Origin: Skeletonema tropicum
Lineage: Eukaryota; Bacillariophyta; Thalassiosirophyceae; Thalassiosirales; Thalassiosiraceae
Length of the DNA stretch: 64,000 bases
Reading direction: 5' to 3'
Assembly: GCA_037178625.1 (NCBI GenBank)
Contig: CM074143.1
Location: forward strand, 1,798,001 to 1,862,000
Shown here: piece after piece, positions 21,691 through 32,282 of the stretch
Position numbering within the stretch: position 1 is the stretch's first letter
Layout of the letters: each line of letters begins with the position of its first letter
Notes under the pieces: generated by a model
The model's database searches: none
What the model was told of the DNA's origin: nothing
Seen by the model: the letters and a program-made list of their open reading frames with translations, nothing else
Program-made: the position numbers and the translations under genes

Positions 21691-24602
21691 TATGTTTGTG
21701 ATATCGTTTGATCTGTTGATAAAATAATTATGGCAGGATCTCACAAGAACAAGAGGCAACCTCTGATGAAATGGTTCATGTTGGTGTTTCTGGCTAAAAC
21801 GGTTCACACTTGCGTCGGTTCACATTTGCGTCGGTTCACACTTACGTCGGTTCACACTCGTGTCGTTCCACTTGTGTAAGTTCACGATAGTGTTTTTCTC
21901 ATTTCCCCTCTTGTCCATGGTCGGACGCGTGTCATGCCGTCATAAAATAAACCCCTGCGGTGAATTAATAAAACACTTTTGTTACATTTAATCCTTCTCG
22001 CACAATTACTGTGTTGGCCGAAGCAAGAAGCTACTTAAAGGGGTTCGCTTCCGCATTCCGCACAAGGTGTACTGACAAAATATTCACCCCAGGGTCAGCT
22101 GCACTTCATCTTCGCTCTTCGCTTGCTAAGGTACAAGCTATCCGTCTAAGCAGTGGTAATGCGCTTGTATAGTATCACCGCCGAATACAATTGGCCACTA
22201 GAAGTGGCTCATGCGCGTAGTGACGACGATAGATACGATTTGGTAGAATGTAGTGTTGCTGGCCATTGTCATGTCATTGTGTGGGCGCTGGTGCCATGGT
22301 GCTGGTGCTGGTGCTGGCTAGTGCTAGTCCCTAGCTACGAGAACTAAGCTTCTCTCCTACGCACAACAGATGTCTGAGCAGTGTTCAAATGCTAGTATAG
22401 TATCACCGCCGAGTATTTTCGTGATTGACGGCGATAGATTCGATTTGGTAAAATTTCGTAGTGCTGGGCATAGCAGCCAACACCAACACTGAAAGTTGAC
22501 CTTTTGTATCAGCTATCACATTGCTTCTACTTCTACGGACGACAGAGACGACGATAACAAGAACCTTCATCATTCAGAGAGCATAGAGTGGAAGATACGA
22601 TAGGGTCGAATATAGTGCCGCTTGCCAGACTACACGGATCTCTCGTTCCATATCAGCTGCGAGACTTTAACATCGTTTCTACGCAAGACAGAGACAGATG
22701 TCTGAGCAGTGCTAATGCTAATATGCTTGAATAGTATCAACGTCTTCTTCTTCGCACGCCAGCGCCAGCGCCAGCGCTAGCCGTCTGAGAAGTGTTCAAG
22801 TTCAAATGCTAGTATATTACCGCCGAGTATAAATTGCCACTAGAACTAGAAGTGGCTCATGCGCATATTGACGATGATAGGTAAAATTGGATAGAATTAG
22901 TGCTGCTGGCCAGCCCAGCCCACGCCGACGCCCACATCATGGGACCTCTCGTATCAGCTACTACGAGACTGTAACTGTATCTCTTCGCATCTACGCGCAC
23001 GACAGCGACAGATGTCTGAGCAGTGCTACCGGGCTTGTGTAGTATCACGTCCGAGTGTAATGGGCCACTAGAAGTGGTACATGAGAGCATATTGACGACG
23101 ATAGATAATTTTCGGTTGAATGTAGTGCTGCCGGCCAGCCAGCCCACACTGGAAGTCGACCTCTTGTACTTGTATTAGTATTAGCTGCGGGAGTCCCAAT
23201 TCCTGGAGAGCAAGTCATGTCAACAAAACATCAACCATGGGGACAGCTGAAGTTCTAAAAGAGACACTCAAGCTGATATCATCTTTTCCAGTTCAGCTTA
23301 GTCATAACCACCAGTGGCCACCAGATGTGGCCCTGGGCCTGGACTTGTACTTGTACATCTCTCTGGATGAGAGTTTGGCTTTGGCCTTGCCCCGTTCTTC
23401 GGTATTGGTGCTAGCTTTCACTGTGAGTCTTGTTTCAAACTGATTCGCTGCAATGTCAATGTTATGCTCATGTATAGGTACTCTTATCAATTTCTTTACT
23501 ATTCGCACTCAAATACAGACGGCATCATTGGTGACCCTGCCACATCCAAACGTTTCGTGAATGAACTTGGCAATCGATGCAGATACAAAAGGGCAATACC
23601 AATACTCATTCTTGTGCTTGCGGGTCATCCTGTTGTATGACTGATGCAGAAAGTGCTAAGCCGTGAAGGATTTATCCAAGCTTGGACTGAGAATGATGTG
23701 GAACCATCTTTTAAAGGGGCGGTCGAAATGATGATCTACCTGAGTTCATGTGTGTAATTCATCGATTTATGTAATATGTTTGTCATGAATGTGATAGTGT
23801 TAGAGTTAGAAGAAGGTAATGCTACTTTTAGTACCTTCTTAGGTTGTACTATCTAGTAATTTATAAGTAGCAATGATAGATTTCACTTCTGATGACTACA
23901 TTGATTTGTCTACAGCATCAGCACTTAGACACTTGTGCTGAGCTGAGGGTCATTTACAAAAGTATAGAAAAGAAGCAAGTATGCTGGTATCCATCTTTGT
24001 CTGAGGTTATTTGTCGTTGCTAATCTATATAGTCTCTCCGACATCTCGGGAAACACACCCAAACACGAAAGCACACTGAGTCATTCTCCCTATGCAAATA
24101 TCCAGGAGGAAATAGTGTGATAAATGCTGGCCAAATCGACGCAGTCAACTCACCCAACGAACCAAGATGAGGCTGAAATTAGCGATAGTGACAGTGATAC
24201 AAGTACAAGACGCTAGCATCGTTTCTACGCACGAAAGATGTCTGAGCAGTGTTCATATGCTGTTCCTTCTTGCAGACGGAGACGGGACGGGACTTCATAG
24301 GATGATAAAAGTAAAAGTTAGTAAAAGTTGTTAGACTTTCTGCCAATACATGCAAGTGCTGGTATAAGAGTTTAAAATGAAAAGAGGGCAAAACTATCGT
24401 TACAATGAAAGATATCTCTAATATTTCACTCTTGCTCTTGCGATAAGTTTTCAGGTTCAGGAATTGTTTTTACTATATTGGATAAGAATACGAATAATTA
24501 AACTTCAACGTGACGATGCAGCTGCACACACATTTGCTCCTACAGATAGAGTGCATTCGAAAGTTCTCTTCCTGATTGTCCCCAGCAACCAACACTCTTC
24601 AC

Positions 24603-25159
24603 CTACTCCTCATCAAAGAAATCAAACTCCTCATCCTCATCGCCGTCATAGCCAAGGTCTTTGACGACAACGCGGCGTGGCCTGCATCCACCTCTTTTTT
24701 TCCATCGGGGTCGTTCTGGTTTGCCACCCATCCCACGATGCCACCTGCATTTACGGGCCCTGCGGCAACGCTTCTTTCCCATGCGCTTGCATCGAACGGC
24801 AAGGATCATTGGTTCATCCTCGTCCTCGGGCTCGAACTCAGCCGGAGCAGTAATTCCGTCACCGTCATTTTCAAATCCACTGACAGGATACTATGATGTG
24901 TAACATGCAAGTGACGAGTGACAGTGAAGTGAGAGGCGTCAGTAAGTTGAACTTGAATTATTAGAACTAGAACGAGTGTAATGCAAGGCAAAGTCAAGTC
25001 AAGGCAATGCAGGCAAGACGAAGCACATGAACTGACTCTTATCAAACGAACGGGAACACATCTATATCAATGCAAACTTACAGCGACAGCGGCAGAGACA
25101 GCTCCTGGAGCGGTTGAGAGAAGAGCCAGGGCGGCGGAGATAATAAGATGAAGCTTCAT
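24603..25159 (-). CDS. array gene copy F: small secreted acidic-basic-acidic protein
   Basis: Exons 25159-25082 and 24890-24603 encode the same intact product as copy B. This is the last copy before the array is cut at 26510. One of its upstream 16-bp repeats carries a G-to-A change (CAGTTCAC in place of CGGTTCAC). Confidence 0.68.
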
Positions 25160-26510
25160 TATGTTTGTGATATCGTTTGATCTGTTGATAAAATAATTAT
25201 GGCAGGATCTCACAAGAACAAGAGGCAACCTCTGATGAAATGGTTCATGTTGGTGTTTCTGGCTAAAACGGTTCACACTTGCGTCGGTTCACATTTGCGT
25301 CAGTTCACACTTACGTCGGTTCACACTCGTGTCGTTCCACTTGTGTAAGTTCACGATAGTGTTTTTCTCATTTCCCCTCTTGTCCATGGTCGGACGCGTG
25401 TCATGCCGTCATAAAATAAACCCCTGCGGTGAATTAATAAAACACTTTTGTTACATTTAATCCTTCTCGCACAATTACTGTGTTGGCCGAAGCAAGAAGC
25501 TACTTAAAGGGGTTCGCTTCCGCATTCCGCACAAGGTGTACTGACAAAATATTCACCCCAGGGTCAGCTGCACTTCATCTTCGCTCTTCGCTTGCTAAGG
25601 TACAAGCTATCCGTCTAAGCAGTGGTAATGCGCTTGTATAGTATCACCGCCGAATACAATTGGCCACTAGAAGTGGCTCATGCGCGTAGTGACGACGATA
25701 GATACGATTTGGTAGAATGTAGTGTTGCTGGCCATTGTCATGTCATTGTGTGGGCGCTGGTGCCATGGTGCTGGTGCTGGTGCTGGTGCTGGTGCTGGCT
25801 AGTGCTAGTCCCTAGCTACGAGAACTAAGCTTCTCTCCTACGCACAACAGATGTCTGAGCAGTGTGCAAATGCTAGTATAGTATCACCGCCGAGTATTTT
25901 CGTGATTGACGGCGATAGATTCGATTTGGTAAAATTTCGTAGTGCTGGGCATAGCAGCCAACACCAACACTGAAAGTTGACCTTTTGTATCAGCTATCAC
26001 ATTGCTTCTACTTCTACGGACGACAGAGACGACGATAACAAGAACCTTCATCATTCAGAGAGCATAGAGTGGAAGATACGATAGGGTCGAATATAGTGCC
26101 GCTTGCCAGACTACACGGATCTCTCGTTCCATATCAGCTGCGAGACTTTAACATCGTTTCTACGCAAGACAGAGACAGATGTCTGAGCAGTGCTAATGCT
26201 AATATGCTTGAATAGTATCAACGTCTTCTTCTTCGCACGCCAGCGCTAGCCGTCTGAGAAGTGTTCAAGTTCAAATGCTAGTATATTACCGCCGAGTATA
26301 AATTGCCACTAGAACTAGAAGTGGCTCATGCGCATATTGACGATGATAGGTAAAATTGGATAGAATTAGTGCTGCTGGCCAGCCCAGCCCACGCCGACGC
26401 CCACATCATGGGACCTCTCGTATCAGCTACTAAGAGACTGTAACTGTATCTCTTCGCATCTACGCGCACGACAGCGACAGATGTCTGAGCAGTGCTACCG
26501 GGCTTGTGTA

Positions 26511-26535
26511 ATAAAATAAATAAATAAATAAATAC
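26511..26535 (-). repeat. (ATTT)n 3' tail of the non-LTR element
   Basis: The plus strand reads ATAAAATAAATAAATAAATA and continues AATAC. On the minus strand this is a TTTA-type tail, as many non-LTR elements have instead of poly(A). It adjoins the array exactly where the unit sequence GGGCTTGTGTA is cut. Confidence 0.75.
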
Positions 26536-26633
26536 AAAGTTAATCAGATTAGATATCTATGATACTAAAAGGGACCTGCTTCGGTACAATTGTACGGTCT
26601 TTTCTATTGCCGAATGGCTTTCCAGACAGCAAG

Positions 26634-26666
26634 ACGGGAAACTTCCCGTAGGAGTCAAGGACTCCT
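26634..26666. other. two adjacent perfect hairpins in the non-LTR 3' region
   Basis: ACGGGAAACTTCCCGT (26634-26649) and AGGAGTCAAGGACTCCT (26650-26666) are back-to-back stem-loops with 6- and 7-bp stems. On the element's strand they lie about 100 bases upstream of the tail, where some non-LTR elements carry structures recognised by their RT. That function is inference. Confidence 0.55.
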
Positions 26667-26751
26667 CTTAAACGCCGAAGCGTCTGTAACCAGGTGAGAG
26701 TGCTCCTGCGACACATAGTTGGGACTCAATTCTTTTTTTTTTTTTTTTTTT

Positions 26752-27230
26752 TATAAAATATAAAGTGATTAGTTTAGGATGGTAGTCAGGAGCTGTTTAC
26801 TGGGCAAGCTGGATCTGAACTTGCCCATTTTAGGTAATAAGAGGAGTGCAGTCTAGGTATCTCTAGTTCAGTGGCAAGTCCGCACTCCTCTTGTCACCTG
26901 TGCTAGGTGATGGTAAGTTCCTCCTCCCTCCTACTCTCAACTGCCTCTCGACAGGTGAGAGTGAGAGTCCTCACTCAACCTCTGCCACCGCAGAGGTGGG
27001 GGAGAGGGGATTACTCCCCACTCCAGGTGTGCCAGTTGGACATCCCCGGCCCATTCTCAATGAGTGGCCGGATGCGGTGGTGCCTGTCCCTACTCCCTCT
27101 GAGCAGGAGGGAGTTTGCCCGGACTAGGGCAAGGGACATGCGTACCCGCACATAGAATATCATCTGGCTACGCTGACGCTCCCACTTTTCAGCTAAGTGT
27201 GTACCCAGTTGACGCATCGCATTCAAGGCC
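26752..27230 (+). other. 5' leader of the PLE
   Basis: About 480 bases without a credible ORF lie between the T-run and the terminal inverted repeat. They hold the 11-bp stem formed by 26839-26849 and 26882-26892, and GC-rich stretches able to fold. TTTTAGGTAATAAGAGGAGTG near 26830 resembles a diverged stretch near 29107. I looked for a hammerhead-ribozyme core here and saw none. Confidence 0.45.
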
Positions 27231-27396
27231 TCGGGAGCGAGCGAAGCGAGCGACCTTACTTCTCTCTATAATCAATATATGAACCAATATCAGATAAAGT
27301 GGTATTAACGGTAATATAGTAATACCACTTTATCTGATATTGGTTCATATATTGATTATAGAGAGAAGTAAGGTCGCTCGCTTCGCTCGCTCCCGA
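27231..27396. repeat. 77-bp inverted repeat (PLE pseudo-LTR hairpin)
   Basis: 27231-27307 and 27320-27396 are inverted copies separated by a 12-base loop. The outer part includes the self-complementary GCGAGCGAAGCGAGCG. The right arm plus loop recurs as a direct repeat at 29281-29368. Confidence 0.92.
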
Positions 27397-27418
27397 CCCA
27401 CCCCTAGCTAATGCAGAA

Positions 27419-29019
27419 GTGGAAGCAGGCATCAAACGTTTCTCAGATCGACTTAGACAAGAGCACGCCAAATTCGCCAGTAAATGGTCTCAACCGAATC
27501 TTTCTAAACAAGAGTTCTCAGTACTATATAGCCTCAAGAACAACCCCAATCTGATCATTATCTTCGCAGACAAAAATTTAGGGCCTGTCATTATGAACGT
27601 TCTGTATACATTCGATGGTGCCTCAAAGCTTTCCTTGGGAAGGAGAGCCAATATGAGTACCTCAATCGAATTGCACTTCGGAGGCAACTCAATTTGATGG
27701 CATATAAAGTAGGCAGTATCAAGAACTCAGCAGCGATCCCAGAGCACATCAAGATTTACATCAACAAGTGCTATGAAGCCGCTGGTAGCAGGCAAGGAAG
27801 ATTCAGAGCAACCGCAAAAGTCCATAAAACACCTACCGCCCTCCGACCAGTTAACGCTAAATGTGGAACTGGACCTGAGAGTATTAGCAAGTGGCTAGAC
27901 TACGAGTTGCAAAAACTTGTTCAATTTATTCCGTCGACCATCAAAGACAGCAAAGAATATCACGCCCGACTGACTAACAAACAATGGCCAGCAGGGACGA
28001 AGATTATTACTGCTGATGCTACCGCCATGTACGACAATATCACTATCAATCATGGCATCGAAATCATCGGAGTATGGCTCAACCATCTGAAAGAAAACAA
28101 CCAACTTCCAGACGACTTCCCGGACATCAAACTTATTCTGGAAGCTCTGAGCTTTATTATGAAGAACAACATTACCCAATTTGGAGACTGCTTTTTCAAA
28201 CAACTATGTGGCACTGCGATGGGTACATCAGTCGCAGTCATGTACGCTGGCCTTTACTATGGCTGGCATGAGAAAATTAGACTCCTCCCTGGCTATTCGG
28301 AAGAAATCCAAGACCTTGCACGTTTCGTCGATGACCTATCTGTCCTATGGCTTGGAAGCCTTAGGCGCTTTCACGACCTCAAGCAAGACATCAACGACTT
28401 TGGAATCCTCCGTTGGAAGGTTGAAGAACCTGCCGACAAAGGAATCTTCTTAGACTTAATCATTTCCATTTCGCCAGAAGGTATTGTCTCAACTAAGACA
28501 TACCAAAAGCCAATGAACCTCTACCTCTACCTACTGCCATCTTCTGCTCATCAGAGGAACACGATGAAAGGGGTAATATTTGGCGAACTCAAGAGATACT
28601 ATTGGCAGTGCACCGATAAAAAAGACTATGTCGAGGTAGCAAGACTATTCTTCCAACGCTTGCTCGACAGAGGATGGGACTTCGACCAACTGAAACGAAT
28701 GTTCGTAAATGCAAACTACAAAGTCTGCAACCCACCTCCACTGCCCCAAGCCATCTCAGAATCTACCACCTCAGATAATGACAAAAACATCTATTTGAAA
28801 CTCGGTCGATTCCACACTCATTACATCCCTAGTCGAACCTGTCAACAGATATATGAGGAGGAGCTTTCTACCACCCTACGCGACACAATCGGAATCGAAA
28901 AGATGGTAGTATGCTATAAGAGAGCAAAAAACATTGGAGATATTGTCTCTCAAACCTCCCTCTTTCAAAACAGAGGTGAGGAGGTAAGTACCTACCTGGG
29001 GAGGACAACAGAATCGTAG
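27419..29019 (+). pseudogene. PLE reverse transcriptase, one frameshift
   Basis: The frame from 27419 contains the PLE N-terminal signature IIIFADKNLGPVIMN. The protein continues in another frame from about 27598 (YEYLNRIALRRQLNL), which then stays open to 29019. RT motifs are visible: motif A ADATAMYDNI, motif B GTAMGTSVAVMYAG, motif C RFVDD (in place of the usual YxDD) and the following GIFLDLIIS. The C-terminal part has the PLE features LPSSAHQRNTMKG and RAKNIGDIV. About 530 codons in total. No GIY-YIG domain follows. The single frame change near 27598 could be a mutation or a sequencing error, and the rest of the RT looks intact. Confidence 0.82.
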
Positions 29020-29280
29020 TCCTCCCCTTCCTTTCCCTCAGCTTGTTCCGCTGCCTACCCGGCAGCTACACTTGCTGAGGGAAAGCAATTGTACAAACTT
29101 ACCTATTTTAGATAACGAGGAATGACCCCACAGAGACACGTATCCATTTAAGGAGAAAACTCGTGTCAACGAGGGAGAGCTAAATGACTCGCAACTTTGC
29201 ATCGACAAAGCCGCCTATCCTCACTATTACTATTGCTATCCGCTGAAGAAGTTAATTCGAAAGCGTAGTCATCCACGCTT
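29020..29280 (+). other. PLE 3' region
   Basis: Non-coding in all frames beyond short runs. The stop region of the RT ORF carries a stem, GGGAGGAC/GTCCTCCC, around 28999-29027. The rest leads into the direct terminal repeat. Confidence 0.45.
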
Positions 29281-29368
29281 CGGTAATATAGTAATACCAC
29301 TTTATCTGATATTGGTTCATATATTGATTATAGAGAGAAGTAAGGTCGCTCGCTTCGCTCGCTCCCGA
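29281..29368. repeat. right-end direct copy of the PLE terminal repeat
   Basis: It matches 27309-27396 (loop plus right arm) over 88 bp, beginning CGGTAATATAGTAATACCAC. It ends at the 13-bp target duplication. Confidence 0.92.
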
Positions 29369-29378
29369 CTCAATTCTT

Positions 29379-32282
29379 TCAGTCAGGGTGGTGCTGTTTC
29401 CGTTTCTTCCTCTTCGGCGGAGCATGGCGTTGAGTGGTAGCTAACAATGTGGCCTCCCCAAAAACTACGGACTCTGCTTTGCGTTTCTTGTTCAATAGTG
29501 AATGTGTCTGTTGCAATGGCGTGGGGTCTGTGACCAAGATTTTCCCCCGAGTTTTGGGACCTCCCGGGATAATTCGCTTGTTGTTGCGACGTCGCTTTGC
29601 GCGCTCCTTGCCTTTGGAGTGCTTGACTGCGGCAGAAGCTTTCTTTGCTGGAAGAGGTTTGATCTTAGATTGGCCATTTCGGCTCCTCTCATTGCTCTGT
29701 GTTTGGCGTTGACGCCGCCTCGATTGGACTGCCCGTACTGCAGGTGGTACAGGCCTGTTGGTACTCGCTAGCCACAACAGCATCGCCACCCTACTTCGGG
29801 TGTCTAACAGCTGGAAATCTCCCTCATTGTACGAGGAAGGGGACAGAGGGATCTGCTGAGCCAGCATAGTCGCATTAGCGAGGACAAACAATCCACAGTC
29901 GTGTCCATTGGTTTGTTTCGGAGAATTGTTGGAGGCATCTACTAGTGACCACTCTGCTTTCCAATCGTCACTCGGTACACCGTGAAGTTCACTGTATTTG
30001 TCCCCCAAATACCTTAACATTGTAGTCAGATACAATTGATTGCCCGGCTTCCTACCTTGGGAATCCCACAGGGTAATAACCTTTGTTTCTGTATTCGCCC
30101 TGAGTAATAGCCAGTGAGTTCTAGAGTGGTTGATCGGCACTAAGATCTCTTTCACTCCCAAAATCTTATTCTTCCTCCTTAAACGATTTCCCCAGCGTTT
30201 AACGCCGTCAAAGTTGTAGGACGGAGCAGACCTGCCGTCAGCCCCCGTACGTAGGAGGGTTGACATGAAGAATGAGTTGAAGATGTAGACATGTTGCCGA
30301 TTCACCTTTGGGAGGAGGACTCTTAGGAGATAGCCATTGATAACTTCATCATTGAGCCACTGAGGGGGTCGCAAAGACCGCATTGCATCACGCCGAACCT
30401 TGTCCCCTCCTTGGAGGCATAACTGAAAATTAGCTGGCACGTCCCGCAAAAGGGCTCCAACTTGACAGCGGTGTAAGTCTTCATCCGAGTTCCTTTGCAG
30501 AAGCCCAATGCGGTCCTGTTGTTGTGGACTCACAGCCGGTGGTAGAGTTGTAGGAGGCTGGGTAGGTAGGGCGCTCGGCTGGGCTGGACGCCTTGCTTTT
30601 TTCGGGAGAAAGATGGGAGCGAGTGCTTTTGGGTTGCGCGCAGGTGCGGCAGTCTTTGAAGTACCCTGTGGCTTTGATTTGCGATCTTCTCGTTGCTTGG
30701 CACCAGTCGTGACTTGCCCAGAAGGAGGCTCTAAAAGCCCGCCTGATTCATCCCCCGCAGCTTGCCTGCTTGCTACCGCTGCGTTCAACCAGTATTGTAG
30801 TTCAGAGGTCGGTTTCCCATAGAGCTCGTCCGTCGGAATTTCAAGGAGACATCGTGCTTCAGCTGAGAGCCCATCGGATCCAAGATTAAGCTGATGTTCG
30901 ATCTCTTTCAAAATCTCTTCTCTTGATGCAAGTGCTTTGGTTCCTTGCGTTCGATGATGTTTCGTGAGATTCCTACAGATCCACTGTGTATGCGTGAGCG
31001 AGAGTAGCTTGTCCAGGAAGCCGCTTGTCCAACTGTCGATGGTCAGAAACGAATGGTTCTTTAGGAGATGCTCCTTCTGCATCTGGAGAAACTCCTTGGA
31101 TACTTTCCCCTCCATCACGTTTCTCCATCCAATCCTATCTAAGCTATTACCCACTCTACGCATCTGTTGAGACATCCTCCATCCCTGACTATGCACCATG
31201 TCCACAAATAGAGTGCTGCCCTGAAGAGAGATAAAAAGGGGTAGCCACTTCTGTATGCACGTATGCGTGCAATGTCCCTCCATCCACTCTTGTAGATCGT
31301 TTATACTGTCAAGCAATAGCCCCCTCCTAATTCTACTCTTACAGCGGTTCAGGTGATCCGCTGTTTCAAAGCAACCGCAGTTCGGACATTTATCGGAGGC
31401 ATTTTTGTCATATCTAGTTATCATTTGACCAGTTCCACAATACCCGGAGCATTGTTTCGCATACCACAGATTGAACATCTTAGGCCTGCGGTCGAGAAGC
31501 AGGCGCAATGGTTCCCAAGCAACAGAGTCGAATATATCAGGGTGTAGGAGTTGTTCATCGGCATAGAACTGTCGTGCTTTCACCTTCCCTACGTGATACC
31601 GTAGGTCCTTTGCTAAGTCTGCAGTCTGTTTGATTCCATCGATGATAACAACCGCTGCTTCTAGCGGTAAGCTCAGAGTGACCGGGAGAGAGGAGAAATT
31701 TTCAATTGCTCTCTTTATGGCTGCTTTTGCCCTGAAATCGCAGTCTACGTTCAGTCTAGCTTCCAGAGCCAGGCAAGCATAGCCCAAGCTGTCGTCCTGG
31801 TGTGCTTTCACATGAGACAGCTTGTGCGCAAGAGCTGAGACACTTTGGATTTTCCGCAGGACCCGGAGAATGTCGTTGTTCTTCGCCGATCCTGGGACAC
31901 GATCGTATTTTCTGGAAAACGTGAGAATAGTTCCTTTGTTGTCACAAAAGATGTTTGCATTGGACAACGGCACTCCATAGTGTTCCTCTATTGTCAGTAG
32001 GATAAGGTGGATAGCCAACATTCCTAGCTGTTCTCCTCGATAGCTATTTGCCCATTTAGAGTGCTCCGTGAATTCTCCTTTAAGCCACTGTTGAGACTCT
32101 GCGCAGTAAAAAACCCAAGCCGCACCGCAGATCTCTGGCGCCAGCTTTTTCATGTATGACCCGTCTGTACAACAGAACAATGAACCTCGTTGAATAGCTT
32201 CCACAATCCACGAGGGATCCGATGAGAAGCTGATTGATACTATCCCACATCCATTCCCCCCCTTTACTGCGGAGACGCTCAA
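29379..32282 (-). CDS. non-LTR element: RNase H, zinc motif and C-terminal Ulp1/C48-type protease
   Basis: This frame continues the RT protein of the same element after a one-base shift at a G7 run near 32256-32262. Residues ~35-165 are RNase H with acidic residues in CCTDGS (40), SYRGEQ (~84) and FCDNKG (~114), and HVKAHQDD near 160. A Cys/His cluster (CSGYCGTG, KCPNCGC, HLNRC) spans ~278-314. A Pro-rich linker leads to a C-terminal Ulp1/SENP-like fold: QWLNDEVINGYLL (~642), His in THWLLL (723), Asp in LWDSQG (740) and Gln/Cys in QTNGHDCGLF (790, 796), a complete catalytic set. A Lys/Arg-rich tail ends the protein at 29379. Ulp1-family proteases cleave SUMO or related substrates. What this one cleaves is unknown. 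Confidence 0.87.
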   Translation of the reverse strand: MSVSAVKGGNGCGIVSISFSSDPSWIVEAIQRGSLFCCTDGSYMKKLAPEICGAAWVFYCAESQQWLKGEFTEHSKWANSYRGEQLGMLAIHLILLTIEEHYGVPLSNANIFCDNKGTILTFSRKYDRVPGSAKNNDILRVLRKIQSVSALAHKLSHVKAHQDDSLGYACLALEARLNVDCDFRAKAAIKRAIENFSSLPVTLSLPLEAAVVIIDGIKQTADLAKDLRYHVGKVKARQFYADEQLLHPDIFDSVAWEPLRLLLDRRPKMFNLWYAKQCSGYCGTGQMITRYDKNASDKCPNCGCFETADHLNRCKSRIRRGLLLDSINDLQEWMEGHCTHTCIQKWLPLFISLQGSTLFVDMVHSQGWRMSQQMRRVGNSLDRIGWRNVMEGKVSKEFLQMQKEHLLKNHSFLTIDSWTSGFLDKLLSLTHTQWICRNLTKHHRTQGTKALASREEILKEIEHQLNLGSDGLSAEARCLLEIPTDELYGKPTSELQYWLNAAVASRQAAGDESGGLLEPPSGQVTTGAKQREDRKSKPQGTSKTAAPARNPKALAPIFLPKKARRPAQPSALPTQPPTTLPPAVSPQQQDRIGLLQRNSDEDLHRCQVGALLRDVPANFQLCLQGGDKVRRDAMRSLRPPQWLNDEVINGYLLRVLLPKVNRQHVYIFNSFFMSTLLRTGADGRSAPSYNFDGVKRWGNRLRRKNKILGVKEILVPINHSRTHWLLLRANTETKVITLWDSQGRKPGNQLYLTTMLRYLGDKYSELHGVPSDDWKAEWSLVDASNNSPKQTNGHDCGLFVLANATMLAQQIPLSPSSYNEGDFQLLDTRSRVAMLLWLASTNRPVPPAVRAVQSRRRQRQTQSNERSRNGQSKIKPLPAKKASAAVKHSKGKERAKRRRNNKRIIPGGPKTRGKILVTDPTPLQQTHSLLNKKRKAESVVFGEATLLATTQRHAPPKRKKRKQHHPD

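Larger units (their letters stand above)
7555..26510. repeat. tandem array of a ~3.47-kb unit
   Basis: Unit boundaries, set to match position 1, fall at 10233, 13712, 17181, 20603 and 24072, giving periods of 3479, 3469, 3422 and 3469 bp. The first unit in this block resumes at 7555, and the last stops at 26510 where a retrotransposon tail begins. Copies are nearly identical. They differ by small indels, chiefly the number of TGCTGG units, a 53-bp deletion in the copy near 17870, the number of 16-bp repeats near 7977, and a few substitutions. Each unit carries one minus-strand secreted-protein gene. About 2.9 kb is apparently non-coding and built partly of degenerate sub-repeats. Confidence 0.97.
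26736..29366 (+). mobile_element. Penelope-like element (PLE), plus strand
   Basis: The element is bounded by a 13-bp direct repeat GACTCAATTCTTT (26723-26735 and 29367-29379), a likely target duplication in the 3' end of the host retrotransposon. It begins with a T-run (about 26736-26751) and contains hairpin-forming sequences, e.g. AAGAGGAGTGC at 26839 with its complement at 26882. A long inverted repeat and a PLE-type RT ORF follow, and a direct copy of one inverted arm lies at the right end. Such pseudo-LTR arrangements are characteristic of PLEs. No GIY-YIG endonuclease is seen, as in Athena/Coprina-type elements. Confidence 0.8.

Noticed and set aside
26752..29366. Hammerhead ribozyme in the PLE terminal repeats
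   Set aside because: PLEs often carry one, but I saw no CTGATGA...GAAA core in the expected spacing in the terminal repeats or leader.
29434..31547. Plus-strand ORFs opposite the RNase H-protease frame
   Set aside because: Short shadows of a long, domain-bearing minus-strand frame.
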